From Candidatus Eremiobacterota bacterium (GTDB lineage Bacteria; Vulcanimicrobiota; CADAWZ01; Ess09-12), in contig JAVHLM010000013.1 of the NCBI GenBank assembly GCA_031082125.1, forward strand, positions 62,001-126,000: a DNA stretch of 64,000 nt, in the 5' to 3' direction. This document shows positions 33,088 through 40,702 of this stretch, in pieces; the first letter of the stretch is position 1; each line of letters starts with the position of its first letter. The notes under the pieces were generated by a model. That model did not search any database. It worked only from the letters and a program-made list of their open reading frames with translations, and was not told where the DNA came from. The translations under genes and the position numbers were made by a program.

Positions 33088-33593
33088 GAGGTCTTACCCC
33101 CTGTAATGCCATTCCGGAAGGGAATGGCAGTTTTCCCCCGCCTCACTCTTACGAGGATGAGGTAGAGAAGGAAGAGCGCCAGGCTGTAAAAGACGAGAAA
33201 AAGGCCGTTCTGTGACAGGAAGGCTCCCGCCATGCCGGGGAACAGGAGCTTTCCCGGCATGCCCTGGAGGAGCGGGAACCCATGCCCTGCCTGGGAAAAG
33301 AGGAGAGACAGGGCAAAAAGGATAAGGAAGAAAGCGCATTCCACAGAAAGCACGGGAAGGATGCTCCGCCAGAGGGATGCCGAAGGGATGGCACTCATGA
33401 CCCTGGCGGTGAACTGCAGGGGCAGAGGGATCTCGGATTTCACCGCGTGCTCGATGTTTTTTGAGAACTCATAATATTTACGGCATTCCTCGCAGCCCTC
33501 CAAATGGTCATTGATTTCCTTGAGGTCCTCGCCGCTCAGGGTGCCTTCCAGACGGGCCGTCACCTTTTCAATCCATTCGCCATGATCCTTCAT
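33084..33593 (-). CDS. Anti-sigma factor with zinc-finger motif and membrane helices
   Basis: Residues 28-40 read INDHLEGCEECRKYY, the H-x3-C-x2-C motif of anti-sigma domains. Two to three hydrophobic segments follow (VECAFFLILFALSLLF; LFLVFYSLALFLLYLILV), anchoring the protein in the membrane. It overlaps the sigma gene upstream and the Cys-rich membrane protein gene downstream by four bases each, so the three are translationally coupled. It should hold the sigma factor inactive until a signal arrives. Confidence 0.87.
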   Translation of the reverse strand: MKDHGEWIEKVTARLEGTLSGEDLKEINDHLEGCEECRKYYEFSKNIEHAVKSEIPLPLQFTARVMSAIPSASLWRSILPVLSVECAFFLILFALSLLFSQAGHGFPLLQGMPGKLLFPGMAGAFLSQNGLFLVFYSLALFLLYLILVRVRRGKTAIPFRNGITGGKTS

Positions 33594-34162
33594 ATGAGGA
33601 CCTCCTTTGCGATCCCGGCAAGCTTCTGCCTTCCCCTGAAAAGGTAATTCTTTACCTGTGCTGCTGTGGTCTCCATAACACGTGCAATGTCATCATAGGT
33701 GAGATCCTCCACGAACCGGAGAATCAAGGCAGTCCTGTACGGTTCATCAAGCTTTGACAGGAGCTCCTGGGCCGATATGTTCCCAATCACTGAGTCCTGC
33801 CAGTGGCAGCCCTGCAGTCCCTCACCGGGGCCTTCTGCACTCTCGAGGGGCTCCTCTCCCTTTGCCCGCTTTTTTGCAATGAAATCACTCGCTGCATTTG
33901 CCGCTATTTTGAAAAGCCAGGGCGTGAAAGGCCTCTTCCTGTCATATGCCTTTCTTGAGCGCCAGGCCTTGATAAAAGTCTCCTGGGCCACCTCAAGGCT
34001 CCCTTCATAATCACCTGTCATACGGTAAACAAGCTTCATCACCGGTTTCTTGAAGCGCTCTACAAGCTCCTGGAAATCATCGGGATCTCCCGATACAAAG
34101 AGCCTGCCCATAACCTCCTGGTCGGGGGAGAGGCGAGTGGTGTTCTCCTGTGCTTCTGTCAT
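33590..34162 (-). CDS. ECF-type RNA polymerase sigma factor
   Basis: A short sigma-70 family factor. Region 2 shows FQELVERFKKPVMKLVYRMTGD, EVAQETFIKAWRSRKAYD and PFTPWLFKIAANAASDFI. Region 4 shows LDEPYRTALILRFVEDLTYDDIARVMETT with the helix-turn-helix ending NYLFRGRQKLA. It lies just after the arsenic island and downstream of a Cys-rich exported protein gene, which it may control. It is the second sigma/anti-sigma pair of the window, distinct from the one at 8.1 kb. Confidence 0.92.
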   Translation of the reverse strand: MTEAQENTTRLSPDQEVMGRLFVSGDPDDFQELVERFKKPVMKLVYRMTGDYEGSLEVAQETFIKAWRSRKAYDRKRPFTPWLFKIAANAASDFIAKKRAKGEEPLESAEGPGEGLQGCHWQDSVIGNISAQELLSKLDEPYRTALILRFVEDLTYDDIARVMETTAAQVKNYLFRGRQKLAGIAKEVLI

Positions 34163-34222
34163 TTCATGGACTGTCTGTGGATAGCTGCCACAGGCTCCTC
34201 CCCCGGCCGTACATCAAGGTTT

Positions 34223-34663
34223 TTATTTCGGCTGAGCGCAGCGGCACGGTGCGCATTTACATGGGCTGCATCTGCATGCAGCTCCCTGCTGCTTCGGCTG
34301 GGCGCAGCGGCATGGCGCGCATGTGCATGGATTGCAGCAAGTGCAGCACGCAGCTCCCATCTGTTTCTGACCCTGTATGCCAGGGGCGCACTGTGTTCCC
34401 GCCGGGCAGCAGCTTTTGGCCTGGTTGCCCGTGCAGCCTTTGCATGAGCAATTTCCGGGCTTGCAGTCCTTGCAGCTCTGCGGAGGGCAGCTGCAGCCGG
34501 GGCCGCAGGGGCATTTTGTCCCTGCAGATGCCTGGGGGCTCACTGACTGCGATGCCTGAGTGGCTGCCGCCTGCTTTGCCTGGGCAATGTCGGCGAAGCC
34601 GCCCGAGATGGCGATGCAAAGTAATGCTGCAAGGGCTATGGTGAGTAGTTTCGTTCTGTGCAT
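34223..34663 (-). CDS. Exported metallothionein-like Cys-rich protein
   Basis: ATG 34663 follows GGAGGTG. After a signal peptide (KLLTIALAALLCIAISGGFA) and a short Gln/Ala/Ser linker, the mature protein has about 26 Cys in roughly 100 residues, in CxC and CxxC clusters. It ends in a repeat, CTCAPCRCAQPKQQ then CKCAPCRCAQPK. No aromatic residues occur in this part, as in metallothioneins. Being exported, it could bind metals or arsenite outside the cytoplasm. It lies 60 bases upstream of the second ECF sigma gene. It matches no classic metallothionein I know. Confidence 0.78.
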   Translation of the reverse strand: MHRTKLLTIALAALLCIAISGGFADIAQAKQAAATQASQSVSPQASAGTKCPCGPGCSCPPQSCKDCKPGNCSCKGCTGNQAKSCCPAGTQCAPGIQGQKQMGAACCTCCNPCTCAPCRCAQPKQQGAACRCSPCKCAPCRCAQPK

Positions 34664-34733
34664 GATATCACCTCCTTTCATCTCTCATGGAAGACTACCG
34701 CTCAGGCGGGGAAAAAGTTTCAACGGGACCGGG

Positions 34734-34768
34734 AAAAATAAAACAGGCGCGCCCGGGGGTGACGCGCC
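34734..34768 (-). terminator. Intrinsic terminator after the FliF-like gene
   Basis: On the minus strand a GGCGCG / CGCGCC stem is followed by TGTTTTATTTTT. It lies about 60 bases past the stop of the FliF-like gene. Confidence 0.75.
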
Positions 34769-34826
34769 CGCTTTCAGCACGGGGAGAGGTGGATGCCGCC
34801 GTGCCATCTTGGGGGAGGACAGGGGA

Positions 34827-36467
34827 TCAGGGATTTTTTTCTGAGATAATGGTGCTCTTGAGCATCCTGGCGAAAGCCGCGGGGTTGTGGGCTGCCAGTT
34901 TCTCCAGTGAGGCCGAGGTGCCTACGAGGGTTTCACGAGGCAGCGATGCCCGGCCGGAGCGATCGTTGATCAGATCGGTGATGTCGCTTGCGGTGGCCGT
35001 GGGCCCCGGTGCAAGGACGAGCCGGGAGCGCTCGAGCTGGAGCTTGTTCTGCCCGAGGAGAAAGAGCACAAACCCTATGATGAGTGTAATGACCGGTATG
35101 AGCAGAAGGGCAGGCGGGAAGGAGAGAGCCGCGTGGCCGCTCCTTTTTCCTGTCTTGAGGGAGGTACCGATGGGGAATATCACAGCCTGCATGCCCTGAT
35201 GGGGTATGGGGATGCTCACGACGCTCACAGAGTCGCCGCGGCTTCCGTCGTAACCTATGGCGTTCTTTACCGTCTCGGAGATCTTTTCCACGACAGCGGG
35301 CTTGAAATTGTCCACCACCACGCTGGCGGTGATCCTCTCCACTCTCCCCGCAGGGATGGTGATGAGACTCTCCACCGTGTCAATGTCTGACATTCTCACA
35401 ATCTCTTTTCTCCGGTAGTTCATCCCCTTCCCTGAATTGATGGGGCCTGATGCCACCTGGAGAGCGCCGTTCCTGTCACTCTCAGCTTTTGAATCATAGG
35501 ATTCCTCAATTATCTTTGTTTTCTGATCGGCTGTGCCAGTAGTGTTTCCAATGCCGCCCACCCTCTTTATCTTTCTCGTGGATGTTGAGAAATCAAGCGT
35601 CGCATTGACGGCCACTTTTGTCCTTCCCTGGCCGAAAGTCTTGTCAAGGAGATCCTGCACACTGGCCTCGAGATCACCTTCGAAAGCAGCCTTCTGCTGC
35701 CGGAACTGCCCACAGGCCTGGGCCTGCTCGCCCGGGCCCTGTGACAGGGCGGCGCTCCTGTTGAGAAGAATGCCCTTGTCATCGACTATCTTGATTTTTG
35801 CAGGCCTGAGGTTCTCTACCGATGAAGAGACAAAGTCCTCAATGCCTTTCACCTGGGCCGAGCTTATGGCTGCCCCCGGCTCGGGCTGCACCATGATGGC
35901 CGCCTGGGGCTCGCGGCTCTCGGTATCAAAGTAATCCTTCTCGGGGATCACGAGAAGCACTGATACGTCGGCCACGCCCTGGAACTGCCTGATTATCTCG
36001 GTGAGCTGCTCCTCCTTTTCCCTGTGACGGATATACCTTTTGTCGCCATCTGTCAGGGGCGTCAGCGAGGAGCCAGTGTCGGCCTGCGCGGCCTGCTTTC
36101 TCGGGAGCCCGTAGCACTGGAGCTCCAGGCGCGTCTTGATGAGCATTGCCGGAGGCACAAGAATCGCGCTGTCACCTTTGCCCGTGGCGTAAGGGATACC
36201 CAGCTCCGAGAGCTTGAGAGTGATCTGTTGCGTATCCCTGGCGGTGAGCTTGAAATCATAGAGTGGCACATATGCCGAAGCTTTGCCATAGAGTGAGACT
36301 GCAAGGATTACGATGATAAGTGCCGCCGCTGCGATCATGATAAGCCTCTTGGTCGCCGCGGGTATTGATTCTATGAGCTTCAACATTTTCGCCCATGAAG
36401 GTGCCGCGGTGCTTCCCTGCTGCTCCCTCGTGGCGGTTCTCATTCCTGTCTGTATGCCTGTCGCCAT
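34827..36467 (-). CDS. fliF: FliF/YscJ-family ring protein
   Basis: FliF forms the MS ring of the flagellar basal body. The 546-residue product has one membrane helix near the N-terminus (LIMIAAAALIIVILAVSLYG), then YVPLYDFKLTARDTQQITLKLSELGIPY and the ring-building segment GVADVSVLLVIPEKDYF. Around residue 190 AAIMVQPEPGAAISSAQVKGIEDFVSSSV is typical, as is ITASVVVDN later; a second membrane helix lies near residue 450 (ALLLIPVITLIIGFVLFLL). ATG 36467 follows GGTGGAGGAG. No other flagellar or secretion gene lies in this window, so its system is elsewhere or absent. Confidence 0.88.
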   Translation of the reverse strand: MATGIQTGMRTATREQQGSTAAPSWAKMLKLIESIPAATKRLIMIAAAALIIVILAVSLYGKASAYVPLYDFKLTARDTQQITLKLSELGIPYATGKGDSAILVPPAMLIKTRLELQCYGLPRKQAAQADTGSSLTPLTDGDKRYIRHREKEEQLTEIIRQFQGVADVSVLLVIPEKDYFDTESREPQAAIMVQPEPGAAISSAQVKGIEDFVSSSVENLRPAKIKIVDDKGILLNRSAALSQGPGEQAQACGQFRQQKAAFEGDLEASVQDLLDKTFGQGRTKVAVNATLDFSTSTRKIKRVGGIGNTTGTADQKTKIIEESYDSKAESDRNGALQVASGPINSGKGMNYRRKEIVRMSDIDTVESLITIPAGRVERITASVVVDNFKPAVVEKISETVKNAIGYDGSRGDSVSVVSIPIPHQGMQAVIFPIGTSLKTGKRSGHAALSFPPALLLIPVITLIIGFVLFLLGQNKLQLERSRLVLAPGPTATASDITDLINDRSGRASLPRETLVGTSASLEKLAAHNPAAFARMLKSTIISEKNP

Positions 36468-37044
36468 CTCCTCCACCTCTCTTTGTTTTATTTTTCCCCA
36501 GGTGTATCGGGCTTTCTATCATTACTGCCCAGGCTGATTCTGTACACACCTTGATAAGGCCTCAATTGTGCAGGTTTTTCTTCTGACGCACATTGTAAAT
36601 CTCCTTATTTACAATGATGCCGTCAGTGATGCTCCTGAGTATGAGATCCTGATGGGCACTGTCATTCCTGGGGGTATCGTGCGGGCTTTGTGGTTCTCTC
36701 GGCGGGGTCAGGAATTGACCATCAGGCGCTGTTCCGGGAAAATAATTAGACCTGGTTGTGACACGAGCACACCGGCCTAGATTTTTTCCATCCCTCCTGA
36801 TAATTCCTTACTCTCAGTATGACAGATATTCATTGCCATATTGTTGCCGGGATGTAACAACTATATTGACCTTTTGTTAAGAGAATGTTAAAACGGCGCC
36901 GGGCCTCCTCTCCTCGGGCGGTTTCGGCGTCTTCTTCCCGAGATGGTGGACCGGGGGTGGTACCCGGGGGATCAGGGCGCGGGCAAAAGTCCTGCAGCAG
37001 AGGTACTCCCATGACCTCCAGGCAAAATTCCTGACGACTCAGTT
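36468..37044. other. Intergenic region upstream of the FliF-like gene
   Basis: Some 577 bases contain no supportable gene. The notable element is a perfect 10-bp inverted repeat at 36591-36616. Part of the sequence (36820-36900) is A+T-rich and promoter-like. An open frame at 36568-36780 has no ribosome site and is not called. Confidence 0.5.
36591..36616. repeat. Perfect inverted repeat upstream of the FliF-like gene
   Basis: CATTGTAAAT-N6-ATTTACAATG, exact 10-bp arms. No T tract follows, so an operator for a dimeric regulator is more likely than a terminator. It lies about 125 bases from the start codon. Confidence 0.55.
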
Positions 37045-39399
37045 TCACCGGGATTTAAGGCACTCATTGATTCTCCTGCCGCGTGGGAAGATGATGGTGA
37101 GGCCGTGAGGAGCCCTGCCCCTGATGACGAGGTGGCCCTCGTGGACGCACCTGAGATGGTGAGCCATACAGAGGGTGATTCTGTTGTGAAGCTTGTCGCT
37201 TCCCCCGTGGGAGCGGAAGATAATGTGATGAGACTGAAGGTTGCGCCGGCACCGGCAGCCCGGGGCCTGGCACTGGTAATTATCACGGGCCAGAGTGCGG
37301 TGGTGGAGGTCCCTCTTTTCGGGGAGGTCCCAGGCGGAGAGGAAGGCGTCAAGGAGCGCCTCGATGAAGAGGGGGAGTTGCTGACCGTCATCGACGGCCT
37401 CTTCTGGTCTGCCGGTGGCCCAGAGCCTCACGGCATGGTTCCAGAGAGGTATGAGGTCCCGTTTCATGAAGAAGCGAATGAGGGCGCCCCTCTCCTTGGG
37501 GTTTGACCCGAAGGTTCCGTCTTTGTGGGAGTCCCCAGAGAGGATTGACAGAATTTCGGGGAGTTCGGGGTGCTCACCGCCCTGGGTGACCTGCCAGATG
37601 ACGGCTCCCCCGGAACTATGTCCCCCTTCCCTTGTTTTTTGCTGTGCGGAAATCTGGACTGCGACATCCAAACCCTTATCCCCACTGGGTTCCGTGGCAT
37701 TAGAGATTGCGGGGGAAACCCTTCTGACGGACCTCCCCATGACGGCCACCTCGAAGGCCTCGGGATGGATGTCCCACTTTTTGTGGACAGCCCTCTTTGC
37801 GAAGCGGAGGAATCCCTCGACCGAGGCCATGAGGGTGGCGACAGGGACTTCCTGGGCGTAGGAGAGCCACGCCCCCTGGACGCGGGTCCCCTCAATGAAG
37901 ACCCTGGTAAGATGTCGCGCCTGCTCGGGGCTGAGCTTGCCCACCTTCACGAGGTCCAGCATATCGGGATACTCCAGATACCACCTTTCCTGTTTGATGA
38001 GAGAATACGCGGTGCTGCGGGACATCCCGAGGCGCTCCCTGGTGTAGTGGCCCAGGCTCAGGAAGAGCATGTCCCTGTAGAGGCCGAAATTGTTGAGAGT
38101 CCGAAGGAGCCTCCCCTGGTAGAAGGAGAGGGAGTGGCGCAGGGAAGCCATCGACCTCAGGCGGGCGACCGTCTCGAAGGGATCGGCGGGAGGATGCACC
38201 TGGGTCCCGTCCGGGGTCCCGACGGCGGTATCGGCATCGGAGCAATAGCCTGCGGGAGCCTGGAATTCAGAAGGAAGATCCACCGTGACGGGCTTCCAGG
38301 GGAGAAATGCCCAGAGGTGCGACACCTCTTCGAGATCCTTGTGGACCTGGCGGGCAAGCTCCTTGTCCCGCTCGCCGAAGGAGGCCTCGTCATCGAGGGA
38401 GCCGATGGCACCCGCCAGGGCGCCAAGGAGAAGGGCTTTCTTCTCGATGGCGGGATCGGTTCCGTTCTCCTTGGTGCCGGAAGCATCAAGGCTATTCCGA
38501 GAGTATGCCCCCTCGCCGTGGGTGACGCAGGCTCCCTGGGAGTCTTTCCCCTGCGAGCGGCAGAGAGAAGCTCCCGCGGCCTCCCGAGCCTCAGGCTTCC
38601 CTGTCCCGGAATCGGAATCCTCCGGAGACTGCACCGTTGTGCCAGGATCCCCGATACCCCCGAGCGGCGCCGAAGCGGCGAACTCCGCAAGAAGGGCCTC
38701 CACGAACGACTCCGAAGGGAGCTCCGCCTCCTCACACCTGCGGAAGACCTCGATGGCCCGATCCCATTTCGCGCCAACGGAAAAAGGAACCCGCACGCTT
38801 ACCGCGAGGCTCCCTGTATCCTCTTCGTCATCATCTTTGGCCCCGAATGTGTTGATGCCGGCCTCCCCGGCACCGGCTTTAAAACGCTTCACCTCCTCTT
38901 CTAGATCTCTTATGGTGGACTGCATGGCTTTTGAAAGCCACTCCGCCTCGGTCTCAGGAGTGACGACCTGGAAAAGATATCGCAGCGCGCTCTTGCGGAG
39001 CCTCCCGCTCTCAAGGGCTTCCTTGATGAGGGGGAGCTTCTGAAGCTCCTTGGCGTTCCTCATCAGCTCACAGCCGCTCCTGGAAGAGATCCCAAGCTCC
39101 TCGCGCACAAAATCGCCGATACGGACGTAGCCGAGCTTATCGAGCCTCCCGTTAAGGGAATGAAGAGCCTCCCCTATGAGAAGGTCGAGCCTGTTGCCGG
39201 CAGAAGAGAGGCACCAGAGGTTCCAGTCCAGGACCTCCCCGGTGAGATCGCGGAATATATGCCGGCAGTTCGACCGCGAGAGCACCTCGTCGGCGCCGTG
39301 CGTGACCAGCGGGAGGCCGGGGACTGCCTTGAAGACCTGCCCGCCTTCCATGGTGGCCTCATAGCCGGGATACTCGCGGATCACCTCGGGAAATGGCAT
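37045..39399 (-). CDS. HNH-type endonuclease-like protein (intact member)
   Basis: The 784-residue protein has a DUF222-like helical body with two similar halves (RLDKLGYVRIGDFVREELGI; SALRYLFQVVTPETEAEWL; then LGHYTRERLGMSRSTAYSLI) and a C-terminal HNH nuclease motif: RDNYQCQAPGCRCRRNLQSHH, then HGGSDKLHNRITLCMAHHL. The His-His, Asn and final His are present, together with four zinc-binding Cys. ATG 39399 follows AAAGGAGGAGTT. A broken relative lies at 20713-23002 and an N-terminal relic at 40398. Such proteins are often mobile or repeated; function is not established. Confidence 0.8.
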   Translation of the reverse strand: MPFPEVIREYPGYEATMEGGQVFKAVPGLPLVTHGADEVLSRSNCRHIFRDLTGEVLDWNLWCLSSAGNRLDLLIGEALHSLNGRLDKLGYVRIGDFVREELGISSRSGCELMRNAKELQKLPLIKEALESGRLRKSALRYLFQVVTPETEAEWLSKAMQSTIRDLEEEVKRFKAGAGEAGINTFGAKDDDEEDTGSLAVSVRVPFSVGAKWDRAIEVFRRCEEAELPSESFVEALLAEFAASAPLGGIGDPGTTVQSPEDSDSGTGKPEAREAAGASLCRSQGKDSQGACVTHGEGAYSRNSLDASGTKENGTDPAIEKKALLLGALAGAIGSLDDEASFGERDKELARQVHKDLEEVSHLWAFLPWKPVTVDLPSEFQAPAGYCSDADTAVGTPDGTQVHPPADPFETVARLRSMASLRHSLSFYQGRLLRTLNNFGLYRDMLFLSLGHYTRERLGMSRSTAYSLIKQERWYLEYPDMLDLVKVGKLSPEQARHLTRVFIEGTRVQGAWLSYAQEVPVATLMASVEGFLRFAKRAVHKKWDIHPEAFEVAVMGRSVRRVSPAISNATEPSGDKGLDVAVQISAQQKTREGGHSSGGAVIWQVTQGGEHPELPEILSILSGDSHKDGTFGSNPKERGALIRFFMKRDLIPLWNHAVRLWATGRPEEAVDDGQQLPLFIEALLDAFLSAWDLPEKRDLHHRTLARDNYQCQAPGCRCRRNLQSHHIIFRSHGGSDKLHNRITLCMAHHLRCVHEGHLVIRGRAPHGLTIIFPRGRRINECLKSR

Positions 39400-39776
39400 A
39401 ACTCCTCCTTTCATTGGATTTTTATTGTTAATGGGTTTCTTATGTATCCCATATTAATTATACCTCAGAATAGATGGCATGTCAAAATAGCCACATGCTA
39501 AAAAGCCTGTCATTATTGAGATTGACGGTCATTACAGGATGCCCTCCCGAGAGCCTGAAAGGCTTGAAATGCGTTTTTATTGCCCGAAACCTCAGAAAGC
39601 CCCTCCAGCGCAGAGAAAAGGCGCCCTGCGGCAGTGCAAAGACCGCGCCATGGTGTTCACATTCTTTTAACAGAAAAACCTTTTCTTGTCACCTTTTCTC
39701 CATATACCGGCAATCTCTCCCCGCTATAATTATGTCAGGACGGAAATCCGGCAGAGACGGGAAAGGCGGTGAATCG
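39400..39776. other. Intergenic region with decayed sequence
   Basis: Between divergent genes lie 377 bases without a supported coding feature. The missing first half of the Rpn gene is not found here in any frame, so the region is probably a deletion scar plus the promoter of the HNH-type gene. Confidence 0.4.
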
Positions 39777-40379
39777 ATGGACCCGCGGGAAATAAGAGAG
39801 CTGACCACTATAAGCCTCAGGAAGTCCATCTCGATATCGATTCTGAACTTTCGGCTTTTCAGCGAGGAAGGGGATTTACACAATATATACCGGTATGCTA
39901 ATATTAAATCAAAGAGAGAGCTCACGGACCTGAAGGAGCTTCACTTCATCGAGCTTCCGAAGTTCAAAAAGGATAAGCCGCGGTACTTGCGGACTCGCTT
40001 TGAGAAATGGCTCCACGTGCTGAAGTTCGGCGAGCACTATGCCTTTGACTCCGGGAAAGTCCCCGAAGTGCTGAGGAACGAGGAGGAGATGATGATGGCC
40101 ATGCGTGAGATGAAGAAGGCGTCATCGGACAGAATGGTGAGAGAGATGATGGAGGTCTGCGAGAAGGCCCTTCTAGACGAGGCCACGCTGCGCATCGAAG
40201 GTGAGAGGGAGGCCATGGAACGCGGCATTGCTCAGGGTATCAAGCAGGGCAGGCAAGAAGGCCGTGTAGAGCAAGCCCGTGAGATTGCCATCAGGATGAG
40301 AGAGCGGGGCTCAGACGCACTGACCATCGCCGATCTCACGGGTCTCTCTGTCGATGAGATAGCAAAGCTCACCTCCTGA
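39777..40379 (+). pseudogene. Rpn-family nuclease/transposase, N-terminus missing
   Basis: The 200 residues match the second part of Rpn (PD-(D/E)XK) recombination-promoting nucleases: SLRKSISISILNFRLFSEEG, then LTDLKELHFIELPKFKKDKP, a long helix rich in GIAQGIKQGRQEGRVEQAR, and the terminal TIADLTGLSVDEIAKL. The catalytic domain that should precede it (about 120 residues with the Asp and Glu-x-Gln) is absent. ATG 39777 follows GGCGGTGAATCG, so a truncated product may still be made. It lies next to an HNH-type relic, in a region of gene decay. Confidence 0.78.
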
Positions 40380-40397
40380 TCGGACCGGCCTTATCCC

Positions 40398-40553
40398 CTA
40401 CCGGCACCGCACATTCCCCCCGGGTGGTTCTCCAGCACTCCCTGTGCGCGCCTCACCGTCGCCGTAGGTCACCCGTGGCATACCAGGGCCTGCCTGGAAG
40501 TTCTGCCCGTTCGCTATCACCGCCTCGCAGCCGGGATATTCACATAGTCCTCC
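40398..40553 (-). pseudogene. N-terminal relic of an HNH-type gene
   Basis: The minus-strand reading EYPGCEAVIANGQNFQAGP then RVTYGDGEARTG resembles residues 9-40 of the intact gene at 37045 (EYPGYEATMEGGQVFKAVP, VTHGADEVLSR). Nothing of the remaining 740 residues follows. A TCCTCCTTT-type site lies upstream as in the intact copy. It is a leftover of a third copy. Confidence 0.6.
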
Positions 40554-40702
40554 TTTCGTCTCATTGTTTCTTCCCATGGTGATGGCGAAAATTTTTATCA
40601 ATTCCTGGTATTGTCTCCCGGATATTCCATTCCTCTTCCAGGGTCAAGGGTTTCATGAATACTGCGGGTTATCCCTGTCCGCGCGGCACGCCTTTCTTGC
40701 GG

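Noticed and set aside
37570-38904. Plus-strand 444-residue open frame opposite the HNH-type gene
   Set aside because: Antisense shadow of a well-supported gene with clear motifs; no ribosome site.
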